From an uncultured Roseobacter sp. (GTDB lineage Bacteria > Pseudomonadota > Alphaproteobacteria > Rhodobacterales > Rhodobacteraceae): a stretch of 64,000 bases of DNA. Shown here one piece after another: positions 27,552 to 35,947 of this stretch. The position numbers and the translations under genes are program-made. How positions within the stretch are numbered: the first letter of the stretch is position 1; every line of letters begins with the position of its first letter. Under the pieces are notes generated by a model. That model made no database searches and was not told the origin of the DNA. It saw nothing but the letters and a program-made list of their open reading frames with translations. The stretch spans positions 308,173-372,172 of the forward strand of contig NZ_CANMNK010000005.1 in NCBI RefSeq assembly GCF_947499265.1, in the 5' to 3' direction.

Positions 27552-28708
27552 TGAAAACAGTGCTGAATTGCGGCTATGTCCCCTTGGTGGACTGCGCCCC
27601 GCTGATCATCGCGCAGGAGCTTGGGTTTGCGGCAGAGGAAGGCATCGACCTCAATCTCGTGCAACAACCCTCATGGTCGGCACTGCGCGATATGCTGGCA
27701 TTGGGCCATCTGGACGCAGCACAAATGCTGTCGCCGATGCCCGTTGCGATGTCGCTCGGTCTGGGCGGGCTGAGCGCGGAAATCGATGCGCTGATGGTGC
27801 TCTCGGTCAACGGAACGGTCTTTGGCCTCTCCACCCCCCTCGCGCAGAAACTGCGTGCGGCGGATCATGCGCCAGCCTTCGGACAAGCGGCCCAACTGCA
27901 CAAAAGCCTCAACGCGGCAGGAATAAATCACCTGCGCATTGGCGTGCCCTTTCATTTTTCGATGCACCGGCTGTTGCTGGAATACTGGCTGGCGGAAAGC
28001 GGACCGCCGGATTTATCGGTAGACATTGTCGCCGTCCCCCCGCCGCGCATGTCCGATGCGATCAGCCGTAACGAAATCGATGCATTCTGGGTGGGCGAAC
28101 CCTGGGGCAGCGTTGCAGTGTCGCGCGAGGTGGCTGAGCTGGTGCTTCCGGGCAGCGCGATCTGGGCTTTCGCACCGGAAAAAGTGCTGGCCGCGCGACA
28201 TCAGTGGATCGAGGATCACCCGACCCGGGTGCGGGGCCTGATGCGCGCCGTTCATCAGGCGGCGCGCTGGCTTGATACATCGACAAACAAATCACTGGCG
28301 GTTGAGATACTGGCGCGCAGCGAACACCTGAACCTTGCGCCGGATCTCATTGACCCTGCGATCTCCGGCCAGCTGTCCCCCAAGGCAGAGGACCTGCCCA
28401 CGCAAATTGACCGATTTCTGGTGTTCAACAAACATGCCGCCAACTTTCCCTGGCGCAGTCAGGCCGCGTGGATTGCCGAGCGTATTGGCGCGGCGGCGGA
28501 TGATATCGCCAAGGCCAAGGCCTGCTTCAGAACAGACCTCTACCGGAACAATCTCGGGCCTGTCGGTGTCGATCTGCCGGGTGCCTCGGAAAAAATCGAA
28601 GGCGCGATGCGCCATTCAACCGCCGTTTCTTCAACCCGGGGCCATATGATTCTTGCACCTGATGCCTTTTTTGACGGCAAAACCTACGAAAACGGCACCG
28701 AGAAATGA
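27548..28708 (+). CDS. nasS: NasS-type nitrate/nitrite sensor
   Basis: The 386-residue protein resembles the nitrate-binding protein NrtA (MMKTVLNCGYVPLVDCAPLIIAQELGF...) but has no signal peptide, which marks it as the cytoplasmic sensor NasS. In Paracoccus and Azotobacter NasS binds NasT when nitrate and nitrite are absent and lets it go when they bind. The ATG overlaps the nasT stop, giving coupled production of both partners. A short terminator follows the gene and separates it from the nrt transcript. Confidence 0.9.
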   Translation: MMKTVLNCGYVPLVDCAPLIIAQELGFAAEEGIDLNLVQQPSWSALRDMLALGHLDAAQMLSPMPVAMSLGLGGLSAEIDALMVLSVNGTVFGLSTPLAQKLRAADHAPAFGQAAQLHKSLNAAGINHLRIGVPFHFSMHRLLLEYWLAESGPPDLSVDIVAVPPPRMSDAISRNEIDAFWVGEPWGSVAVSREVAELVLPGSAIWAFAPEKVLAARHQWIEDHPTRVRGLMRAVHQAARWLDTSTNKSLAVEILARSEHLNLAPDLIDPAISGQLSPKAEDLPTQIDRFLVFNKHAANFPWRSQAAWIAERIGAAADDIAKAKACFRTDLYRNNLGPVGVDLPGASEKIEGAMRHSTAVSSTRGHMILAPDAFFDGKTYENGTEK

Positions 28709-28725
28709 TCAATTATTGAGCGCTA

Positions 28726-28746
28726 GCTGCATTGCAGCATTTTTTT
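28726..28746 (+). terminator. Intrinsic terminator after nasS
   Basis: GCTGC at 28726-28730 and GCAGC at 28734-28738 form a 5-bp stem around a three-base loop, followed by seven T at 28740-28746. It lies 18 bases after the nasS stop and would end the nasTS transcript. Confidence 0.6.
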
Positions 28747-28780
28747 GCACCGCAGCACGTCAATTTATTTGATCGCATCC

Positions 28781-28818
28781 CGGACTAACCGCACAGTCGG
28801 AGCAGGGCAAAGATGCCC
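28781..28818 (+). promoter_or_regulatory. Tandem hexaloop hairpins, NasT (ANTAR) target in the nrt leader
   Basis: Two small hairpins lie close together. The first has GACTA (28783-28787) against CAGTC (28794-28798), with one A-C mismatch at the loop end, and the hexaloop ACCGCA. The second has GGGC (28805-28808) against GCCC (28815-28818) and the hexaloop AAAGAT. Both loops have A at position 1 and G at position 4, the known recognition pattern of ANTAR proteins. A terminator follows 47 bases later, giving the layout of a NasT-controlled leader. GCCCAA at 28815-28820 can instead pair with TTGGGT at 28830-28835, a possible alternative fold. Confidence 0.75.
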
Positions 28819-28865
28819 AAAGTTTTGTGTTGGGTGCCGCTGTAGGCACACATGTTTAACTGAGC

Positions 28866-28925
28866 AAAGCCGCTCGTACGTTTCACGGTCCTCCCCCGTG
28901 ATACCTACGTGCGGCTTTTTCTTTT
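28866..28925 (+). terminator. Leader terminator upstream of nrtA, target of NasT antitermination
   Basis: AAAGCCGC at 28866-28873 pairs with GCGGCTTT at 28911-28918, and after one T-T mismatch CGTA (28875-28878) pairs with TACG (28906-28909). An inner hairpin CACGG/CCGTG (28884-28888 and 28896-28900) sits inside. The stem runs into TTTTTCTTTT. It lies 38 bases before the nrtA start and would stop transcription unless NasT intervenes. Confidence 0.82.
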
Positions 28926-28962
28926 GCGGCCTCTGCGCCTCCGATCTGAAGGGACCAACCTG

Positions 28963-30330
28963 ATGAAGAAAGTTCTCACATTATCCTTTACGGCAAGCCT
29001 GCTTGCCACCTCGGCCTTTGCCGAATTGCTCGATCTGGAAAAAGACGAGCTGACGTTCGGGTTTATCAAGCTGACCGATATGGCGCCGCTCGCCGTGGCC
29101 TACGAAAATGGCTATTTCGAAGACGAAGGTCTGTTTGTCACGCTGGAGGCGCAGGCCAACTGGAAGGTTCTGCTGGATGGCGTGATCGGCGGGCAACTGG
29201 ATGGTGCGCATATGCTGGCAGGCCAGCCGCTGGCCGCAACCATCGGCTACGGTACCACGGCGCATATCATCACACCGTTTTCCATGGACCTGAACGGCAA
29301 CGGCATCACGGTTTCCAATGAAATCTGGGACCAGATGAAGCCGAATATCCCCCTGATGGAGGATGGCCGCCCGCAACACCCGATCAGCGCAAGCGCGCTT
29401 GCACCCGTTGTCGAGGACTACAAAGATCAGGGCATCCCCTTCAACATGGGCATGGTCTTCCCCGTCTCCACCCACAATTACGAAATCCGCTACTGGCTGG
29501 CCGCGGGGGGTTTGCAACCGGGGTATTATTCACCCGATGACATTTCCGGCCAGATCGGCGCGGATGTATTGCTTTCCGTGACCCCACCGCCGCAGATGCC
29601 CGCAACCATGGAAGCTGGTACGATTTATGGCTACAGCGTCGGAGAACCCTGGAACCAGCAGGCAGTGTTCAAAGGGATCGGTGTGCCTGTGATCACCGAC
29701 TATCAACTGTGGAAAAACAACCCCGAAAAGGTCTTTGGCATCACGGCGGAATTTGCCGAAAGCTATCCCAATACGACGCTGGCGCTGACAAAAGCGCTCA
29801 TTCGTGCCGCGATCTGGCTGGATGAAAACGACAATGCCAACCGCCCCGAAGCGGTCGAGATCCTGTCGCGGTCGGAATATGTCGGGGCCGATTACGATGT
29901 CATCGCGAATTCGATGACGGGTACTTTCGAGTTCGAAAAGGGTGACAAGCGCGAGATCCCGGATTTCAACGTCTTCTTCCGCTACAACGCCACCTATCCC
30001 TATTACTCGGACGCGATCTGGTACCTCACACAAATGCGCCGCTGGGGTCAGATCGCTGAGGCCAAATCCGATGAATGGTTCGTCGAGACGGCCAAGGAGG
30101 TCTACCGCCCCGACATCTACCTGCAGGCCGCGCGCATGCTGGTGGATGAAGGCATGGCCAAGGAGGCGGATTTCCCCTGGGACAGTGACGGGTTCAAGGC
30201 CCCGACCCCCGCCGAGGATATCATTGACGGCATCGCCTACGACGGCCGAACCCCCAACGCCTATCTCGACAGCCTGCCCATCGGCCTCAAGGGCGAGCAG
30301 GTGATCGTAGGCAACGAGGTTCAGGGCTGA
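28963..30330 (+). CDS. nrtA: Nitrate-binding protein of the nitrate ABC importer
   Basis: The 455-residue protein has a signal peptide ([20 protein letters not shown]) and the NrtA fold, with [28 protein letters not shown] at the start of the mature part. It binds nitrate, possibly nitrite, in the periplasm. Ribosome binding site AAGGGA lies eight bases before the ATG at 28963; the frame is open from 28909 but that part is the leader terminator. It shares its overall family with the cytoplasmic sensor NasS encoded just upstream. A GC-rich hairpin follows the gene before nrtB. Confidence 0.93.
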   Translation: MKKVLTLSFTASLLATSAFAELLDLEKDELTFGFIKLTDMAPLAVAYENGYFEDEGLFVTLEAQANWKVLLDGVIGGQLDGAHMLAGQPLAATIGYGTTAHIITPFSMDLNGNGITVSNEIWDQMKPNIPLMEDGRPQHPISASALAPVVEDYKDQGIPFNMGMVFPVSTHNYEIRYWLAAGGLQPGYYSPDDISGQIGADVLLSVTPPPQMPATMEAGTIYGYSVGEPWNQQAVFKGIGVPVITDYQLWKNNPEKVFGITAEFAESYPNTTLALTKALIRAAIWLDENDNANRPEAVEILSRSEYVGADYDVIANSMTGTFEFEKGDKREIPDFNVFFRYNATYPYYSDAIWYLTQMRRWGQIAEAKSDEWFVETAKEVYRPDIYLQAARMLVDEGMAKEADFPWDSDGFKAPTPAEDIIDGIAYDGRTPNAYLDSLPIGLKGEQVIVGNEVQG

Positions 30331-30341
30331 TTTCACCTCTC

Positions 30342-30364
30342 CCCCGCCCTCACGCAGGGCGGGG
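30342..30364 (+). other. Intercistronic hairpin between nrtA and nrtB
   Basis: A perfect 9-bp stem, CCCCGCCCT at 30342-30350 with AGGGCGGGG at 30356-30364, closes a five-base loop CACGC. There is no T run, so it is more likely an mRNA stabiliser or partial attenuator that raises nrtA output over the membrane subunits. Confidence 0.65.
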
Positions 30365-30402
30365 CATCCCAGCTGTAATCCCTAGTCACAGGATCGCCAG
30401 AC

Positions 30403-31476
30403 ATGACCGCCATTGACCCCATTTCCCTTGACAGAGACGCGCGGCGCGCGCGCCTTTTCACCCGGATCAACAAGCTCGACAACTGGTTTCAGGTGCTTGG
30501 CCTCAGCTGGATGACACCGGTGCTGAAAGCCGTCGCGGGGGACAATCCAAAAGCACAATTGGGCGAGATCTGGCGACTGTTGGGCGTGCCGCTGCTGGCC
30601 ATCGCCATCTTTCTTGGGGCCTGGGCAAATCTGGCCCCAAAGGTACAGACGTCACTGGGGGCAGTCCCCGGACCGGCGCAAGTTTGGGAACAGGCGGTCA
30701 ATCTGAACGAAGACGCCAACCGTGCCCGCGAAAAGGAAGCGGCTTTTTACGAACGTCAGGACACACGTAACGCCAAGCTGATCGCCGACGGCCAAGCGGA
30801 TAAGGTCAAACATCGCACCTATACCGGCAAACCGACCTATTACCAGCAAATCTGGACATCGATCAAAACGGTTTTCTTCGGCTTTATGATTGCCTCGGTC
30901 ATCGCCATCCCGCTGGGTATTGCCGCGGGTCTATCGGCCACCGCCAACGCCGCCCTCAACCCGTTGATCCAGATTTTCAAACCCGTCTCCCCGCTCGCCT
31001 GGTTGCCGATCGTGACGATGATTGTCTCCGCCGTATACGCCAGCAATGACGGGATGTTTTCCAAATCCTTCCTGATCTCCGCCATTACCGTCACGCTTTG
31101 CTCGCTCTGGCCGACGCTGATCAACACCGCCCTTGGGGTCAGCAGCATCGACAAGGACCTCGTCAGCGTCTCCCGCGTGCTGAAAATGAACACCTGGACC
31201 AAGATCACCAAGCTTGTGCTGCCCTCGGCGCTGCCGCTGATCTTCACCGGGCTGCGGCTGAGCCTCGGGGTCGGCTGGATGGTCCTGATCGCGGCGGAAA
31301 TGCTGGCGCAGAACCCGGGCCTGGGCAAATTCGTCTGGGATGAGTTCCAGAATGGCTCCAGCCAGTCGCTGGCCAAGATCATGGTGGCGGTCTTCACCAT
31401 CGGGATCATCGGCTTCCTCCTGGACCGGGTGATGTATGCCCTGCAGTCCATGTTCACCTTCTCGGCAAACCGGTGA
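30403..31476 (+). CDS. nrtB: Nitrate ABC importer permease
   Basis: This 357-residue permease is of the NrtB type. It is longer than the usual 270-290 residues because of an N-terminal extension, and a charged segment (about 105-150, with [16 protein letters not shown]) sits between the first helix and the permease core. The core shows the cytoplasmic loop [27 protein letters not shown] and about six helices. It forms the channel for nitrate from NrtA. Its stop lies five bases before the ATPase start. Confidence 0.9.
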   Translation: MTAIDPISLDRDARRARLFTRINKLDNWFQVLGLSWMTPVLKAVAGDNPKAQLGEIWRLLGVPLLAIAIFLGAWANLAPKVQTSLGAVPGPAQVWEQAVNLNEDANRAREKEAAFYERQDTRNAKLIADGQADKVKHRTYTGKPTYYQQIWTSIKTVFFGFMIASVIAIPLGIAAGLSATANAALNPLIQIFKPVSPLAWLPIVTMIVSAVYASNDGMFSKSFLISAITVTLCSLWPTLINTALGVSSIDKDLVSVSRVLKMNTWTKITKLVLPSALPLIFTGLRLSLGVGWMVLIAAEMLAQNPGLGKFVWDEFQNGSSQSLAKIMVAVFTIGIIGFLLDRVMYALQSMFTFSANR

Positions 31477-31481
31477 GCGCC

Positions 31482-33173
31482 ATGATCCTGAGCTTTCAGA
31501 ATGTGAACAAGGGGTTTGGACAGGGCGCTGCCCGGTCCGAGGTCCTGAACAACATCAATCTTGAGGTGCAGGAAGGCGAATTTGTCGCGATCCTCGGTTT
31601 CTCCGGCACCGGCAAATCCACCTTGATGAACCTGATCGCCGGGCTGGAAATGCCCGACAGCGGCACCGTGTCCTTCAAGGGCACAGCCATCACCGGCCCC
31701 GGCCCGGAACGCGGGCTGATCTTTCAAAGCTATTCGCTGATGCCCTGGCTGACCGTGGGTGGCAATGTCGGGCTGGCGGTGGACGCGGTCTTCCCCAAGC
31801 TCTCCAAGGCGGACCGTCAGGCGAAGATCGACCACTATGTCGGCATGGTGGGTCTGCGCCACGCCATCAGCCGCCGCCCGGCGGAACTGTCGGGCGGGAT
31901 GCGCCAGCGCGTTGCCGTGGCCCGGGCGCTGGCGATGAACCCCGAGATGCTGTTGCTGGACGAACCGCTCTCCGCGCTGGATGCGCTCACACGCGCCAAT
32001 CTGGCGGATGAAATCCTCGACATCTGGGAGCAGGACAAGAAGACCTGCATCATGATCACCAACGACGTCGACGAAGCCATTCTGTTGGCCGACCGGATCA
32101 TCCCTCTGAACCCGGACGGCACATTGGGCGACCCGTTCGTGGTCACTCTCCCCCGTCCGCGCGACCGCATGGAGATGAACCATGATGCAACCTTCAAGGC
32201 CCTGCGCGCCCGGGTCACCGGCTATCTGATGGATGTCGGCATCGCGGCCAAGGTCGAAGAGACGCGCAGCCTGCCCGACGTTACGCCGATCCATGGCGTG
32301 CCGGCTGCCGTGGCCGAGGCACAAAAGGGCATGATCGAAGAGCGCTTTCTGGATTTCTCGCAGCTGCACAAGGTCTATCCGACGCCCAAGGGCCCGCTGA
32401 CGGTGGTCGAGGATTTCAATCTCAAGATCAACCGCGGTGAATTCATCTCGCTCATTGGTCATTCCGGGTGCGGCAAATCCACGGTGCTGACCATGGCCGC
32501 CGGGCTGAACCCGATCTCAAAGGGTGCGATCAAACTGGACGGTCGCCACGTCGAGGGTGCTGATCCCGAACGCGCGGTTGTCTTCCAATCCCCGAACCTC
32601 TTCCCCTGGCTGACGGCCAAGGAGAACGTGGCGATCGGGGTGGATAAAGTTTACCCCCGCGCCTCCCAGGCCGAGCGGCAGGATGTGGTGGAATACTACC
32701 TCGAACGTGTGGGTCTCGCCGATAGCATGGACAAGGGCGCGGCGAGCCTCTCCAACGGGATGAAGCAGCGCGTCGGGATCGCCCGTGCCTTTGCACTCTC
32801 GCCCAAACTGCTGTTGCTGGACGAGCCCTTTGGCATGCTTGACAGCCTCACCCGCTGGGAGTTGCAGGAGGTGCTGATGGAGGTCTGGTCGCGCACCAAG
32901 GTCACGGCGATCTGCGTTACCCATGACGTCGATGAGGCGATTCTGCTGGCCGACCGTGTGGTGATGATGACCAACGGGCCGCAGGCGACCATCGGCAAGA
33001 TCACCGAGGTGGATTTGCCGCGCCCGCGCACCCGCAAGGCGCTGCTGGAGCATCCGGAGTATTACGCCTACCGGCAGGAAGTGCTCGATTTCCTGGAGGA
33101 ATATGAGCACGGCAACCAGTCCAAAAAGGCGGCTGCTCCAACCCCCACCCCTAAAGCAGTCGCGGCGGAGTAA
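31482..33173 (+). CDS. nrtCD: Fused double ATPase of the nitrate importer (NrtC-NrtD type)
   Basis: The 563-residue protein has two complete ABC ATPase domains in one chain. Domain 1: Walker [10 protein letters not shown] at 39-47, signature LSGGMRQR at 136-143, Walker [17 protein letters not shown], and ITNDVDEA where the switch histidine should be (N194). Domain 2: Walker [10 protein letters not shown] at 326-334, altered signature LSNGMKQR, Walker [17 protein letters not shown] and a normal VTHDVDEA. The two composite sites would therefore be unequal, one canonical and one degenerate. No NrtA-like domain is attached, unlike cyanobacterial NrtC. I chose the ATG at 31482; a GTG at 31473 overlaps nrtB. 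Confidence 0.92.
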   Translation: MILSFQNVNKGFGQGAARSEVLNNINLEVQEGEFVAILGFSGTGKSTLMNLIAGLEMPDSGTVSFKGTAITGPGPERGLIFQSYSLMPWLTVGGNVGLAVDAVFPKLSKADRQAKIDHYVGMVGLRHAISRRPAELSGGMRQRVAVARALAMNPEMLLLDEPLSALDALTRANLADEILDIWEQDKKTCIMITNDVDEAILLADRIIPLNPDGTLGDPFVVTLPRPRDRMEMNHDATFKALRARVTGYLMDVGIAAKVEETRSLPDVTPIHGVPAAVAEAQKGMIEERFLDFSQLHKVYPTPKGPLTVVEDFNLKINRGEFISLIGHSGCGKSTVLTMAAGLNPISKGAIKLDGRHVEGADPERAVVFQSPNLFPWLTAKENVAIGVDKVYPRASQAERQDVVEYYLERVGLADSMDKGAASLSNGMKQRVGIARAFALSPKLLLLDEPFGMLDSLTRWELQEVLMEVWSRTKVTAICVTHDVDEAILLADRVVMMTNGPQATIGKITEVDLPRPRTRKALLEHPEYYAYRQEVLDFLEEYEHGNQSKKAAAPTPTPKAVAAE

Positions 33174-33176
33174 GAC

Positions 33177-35615
33177 ATGACCAAAAAACTGATCATCATT
33201 GGGGCGGGCATGGCCTCGGGCCGGGTGCTGGAACATCTGACCGACCAGGCACCGGGTGCCTATGACATCACCCTCTTCAACGCGGAGCCGCGCGGAAACT
33301 ATAACCGGATCATGCTTAGCCCGGTGCTGTCGGGCGAGAAGACATACGACGAGATCGTGACCCATGACCATGCGTGGTATGCCGATGCGCGCGTCACCTG
33401 CCGTTTTGGCGAACGCATCGCGCAGATCGACCGTACAGCCAAAACGGTGACGGCCGAAAACGGTGACGTGCTGGCCTATGACAAGCTGCTCATCGGGACG
33501 GGATCCAATCCTTTCATGATCCCCCTGCCCGGGCATGATCTGCAAGGTGTGATCGCCTACCGCGACCTTGAAGACACGCAAGACATGATGGCGATGGGGC
33601 CGGACAACAAAGTCGTTGTGATCGGCGGCGGGTTACTGGGCCTCGAAGCGGCGGCAGGCATGGCCGCACGCGGCGCTGACGTCACCGTGGTGCACATCAT
33701 GGGCCATCTGATGGAACGGCAGTTGGACGAAGCCGCCGCCTACCTGCTGCGCAAGGCGCTGGTGGACAAGGGTATCACGGTACGATGTTCGGCCAATTCC
33801 AAGGAAGTCCTCGGGCGGGACGGGCATGTGCGTGCCTTGCTGCTCGACGATGGCACCGAATTGCCCTGTGATCTCTTGGTGATGGCTGTGGGCATTCGGC
33901 CCAACACCGCGTTGGCACAGGACGCGGGGCTCGCCGTCGGGCGCGGGATCCATGTGGATGATCAGATGATCACGTCGGACCCTGATGTGCTGGCCGTGGG
34001 CGAATGCATTGAACATGACGGGGCGATTTTCGGGCTGGTAGCACCGCTCTACGATCAGGCCAAGGTTGCTGCTCAAACTCTTTTGGGCTCGTCTGGACGG
34101 TTCGTGCAAAAGGAACTGTCGACCAAGCTCAAGGTCACCGGGTGCGATCTGTTCAGTGCCGGTGACTTCGCGGATGCCGAAGGGCGCGAGGACATCGTGT
34201 TCCGCGATCCTGCCCGCGGCGTCTATCGCCGTCTGGTGATCGAGAATAACACGGTCATTGGCGCGGTGATGTATGGCGACACCGCGGACAGCAATTGGTT
34301 CTTTGGCCTCATCCGCGACAAGACCGACATCTCGGAGATGCGCGAGACGCTGATTTTTGGCCCGGCGTTTCAGGGAGGGTCCCCCCAGGACCCGTTGGCA
34401 GCCGTTGCAGCCTTACCGCGTGACGCGGAAATCTGCGGTTGCAACGGCATTTGCAAAGGTCAGATCGAGGATGCCATAGCCGCAGGCGCCACGGATCTGG
34501 GGGCCGTCCGGGCAACGAGCAAGGCATCGGGGTCCTGTGGTACCTGCACCGGGCTGGTCGAACAGGTCTTGGCCGTCACACTGGGCGATGATTTCGTGAT
34601 GCCTGCGGCAGCCTCGGTCTGTGGCTGCACCGACATGACCCATGAAGACCTGCGCCGGATGATCAAATCGCAAAGGCTCACCTCGATGCCAGCGGTCTGG
34701 CAGGAATGCGGGTGGAAGACATCCTGTGGCTGCCACATCTGCCGCCCGGCGCTGAATTTTTATCTGCTCGCTGACTGGCCGCTTGAGTACCGCGACGACC
34801 CGCAAAGCCGGTTCATCAACGAACGCAAACACGCCAACATCCAGAAAGACGGCACTTTCTCTGTGGTTCCGCGCATGTGGGGTGGGATCACCACACCCGA
34901 TGAGTTGCGTGCGATTGCCGATGCGGCGGACAAATACGCCGTGCCCACCGTCAAGGTGACCGGGGGTCAGCGGATTGATCTGCTGGGGGTACGCGGCGAG
35001 GACCTGCCGGATATCTGGGCCGATCTGAACGCGGCGGGCATGGTGTCCGGTCATGCCTATTCCAAAGGGCTGCGCACGGTGAAAACCTGTGTCGGCACCG
35101 ACCACTGTCGTTTTGGCACCCAGGACAGCACCGGGCTGGGGATCAAGCTGGAAAAAACGCTCTGGGGGTCCTGGACGCCGCATAAGCTGAAGCTTGCGGT
35201 GTCGGGATGCCCGCGCAATTGCGCCGAGGCCACCTGCAAGGATATTGGTGTGGTCTGTGTGGACAGCGGCTTTCAGATCAGCATTGGCGGTGCGGCGGGC
35301 ATGGACGTGCGGGAAACGACCTTGCTGTGCCAGGTGGCAACCGAAGAGGAGACCATCGATGTGGTCAAGGCGGTCACGCAGCTCTACCGCGAAAACGCCA
35401 AATATCTCGACCGGATTTACAAGTGGATGAACAAGGTCGGGATCGACTGGATCATCTCACGCGTTGTCGAGGACGCTGCGGAGCGCGCGGCCCTGGTAGA
35501 GCGGTTCGAAGTGAGCCAATCGATCTACCGCAAAGATCCCTGGGCCGAGCACGCGACAGAGCGCGCCGAGACCTATCGACCTGTTGCCGATCTTTCACTG
35601 GAGGCCGCCGAATGA
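33177..35615 (+). CDS. nirB: NADH nitrite reductase large subunit
   Basis: The 812-residue protein reduces nitrite to ammonium with NADH. It begins with an FAD/NADH part (KLIIIGAGMASGRVLEHL, then VVVIGGGLLGLEAA), carries BFD-like 2Fe-2S motifs in the middle (ICGCNGICKGQIEDAI with SCGTCTGLVEQVL), and ends in the siroheme/4Fe-4S part with CVGTDHCRFGTQDS and SGCPRNCAEATC. Length is typical. It starts three bases after nrtCD and overlaps nirD. It acts in the cytoplasm as the second step of nitrate assimilation. Confidence 0.95.
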   Translation: MTKKLIIIGAGMASGRVLEHLTDQAPGAYDITLFNAEPRGNYNRIMLSPVLSGEKTYDEIVTHDHAWYADARVTCRFGERIAQIDRTAKTVTAENGDVLAYDKLLIGTGSNPFMIPLPGHDLQGVIAYRDLEDTQDMMAMGPDNKVVVIGGGLLGLEAAAGMAARGADVTVVHIMGHLMERQLDEAAAYLLRKALVDKGITVRCSANSKEVLGRDGHVRALLLDDGTELPCDLLVMAVGIRPNTALAQDAGLAVGRGIHVDDQMITSDPDVLAVGECIEHDGAIFGLVAPLYDQAKVAAQTLLGSSGRFVQKELSTKLKVTGCDLFSAGDFADAEGREDIVFRDPARGVYRRLVIENNTVIGAVMYGDTADSNWFFGLIRDKTDISEMRETLIFGPAFQGGSPQDPLAAVAALPRDAEICGCNGICKGQIEDAIAAGATDLGAVRATSKASGSCGTCTGLVEQVLAVTLGDDFVMPAAASVCGCTDMTHEDLRRMIKSQRLTSMPAVWQECGWKTSCGCHICRPALNFYLLADWPLEYRDDPQSRFINERKHANIQKDGTFSVVPRMWGGITTPDELRAIADAADKYAVPTVKVTGGQRIDLLGVRGEDLPDIWADLNAAGMVSGHAYSKGLRTVKTCVGTDHCRFGTQDSTGLGIKLEKTLWGSWTPHKLKLAVSGCPRNCAEATCKDIGVVCVDSGFQISIGGAAGMDVRETTLLCQVATEEETIDVVKAVTQLYRENAKYLDRIYKWMNKVGIDWIISRVVEDAAERAALVERFEVSQSIYRKDPWAEHATERAETYRPVADLSLEAAE

Positions 35616-35947
35616 CCCATTGGATCGATATTGCCGCCCTTGATGCCATCCCGCAGCGCGGAGCCCGTGTGATCAAAACCGGGTTGGGATGTGTTGCGGT
35701 GTTTCGCACCGGGGCGGACGAGGTTTTTGCGCTGGACAACGCCTGCCCGCATAAAGCCGGACCTCTGGCTGAAGGGATCGTGCATGGCAAGGCCGTTACC
35801 TGCCCGCTGCACAACTGGGTGATCTCACTGGAGACCGGTCAGGCGCAGGGCGCCGATGAAGGTCAGGTCGCAACCTATCCCGCGCGGGTGGAGGCGGGGC
35901 GTGTTCTGCTGGACGCGACCTTTCTGCGCGCGAGAGCCGTGGCATGA
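35612..35947 (+). CDS. nirD: NADH nitrite reductase small subunit
   Basis: The 111-residue protein is a Rieske-like domain with CPHKAGPL and CPLHNW, which supply the Cys and His residues for a Rieske-type 2Fe-2S cluster. NirD partners NirB. Some NirD proteins lack these ligands, whereas this one keeps them. The start at 35612 overlaps the nirB stop by four bases, and the stop overlaps the nasA start in the same manner. Confidence 0.93.
   Translation: MTHWIDIAALDAIPQRGARVIKTGLGCVAVFRTGADEVFALDNACPHKAGPLAEGIVHGKAVTCPLHNWVISLETGQAQGADEGQVATYPARVEAGRVLLDATFLRARAVA

Noticed and set aside
28709-28780. Sigma-54 promoter or NtrC site before the nrt leader
   Set aside because: TTGCACCGCAGCACG looks partly similar but does not keep the GG and GC elements at the required spacing.
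30840-32462. 540-codon minus-strand frame across nrtB and nrtCD
   Set aside because: Antisense to two clear genes, no recognisable domain.
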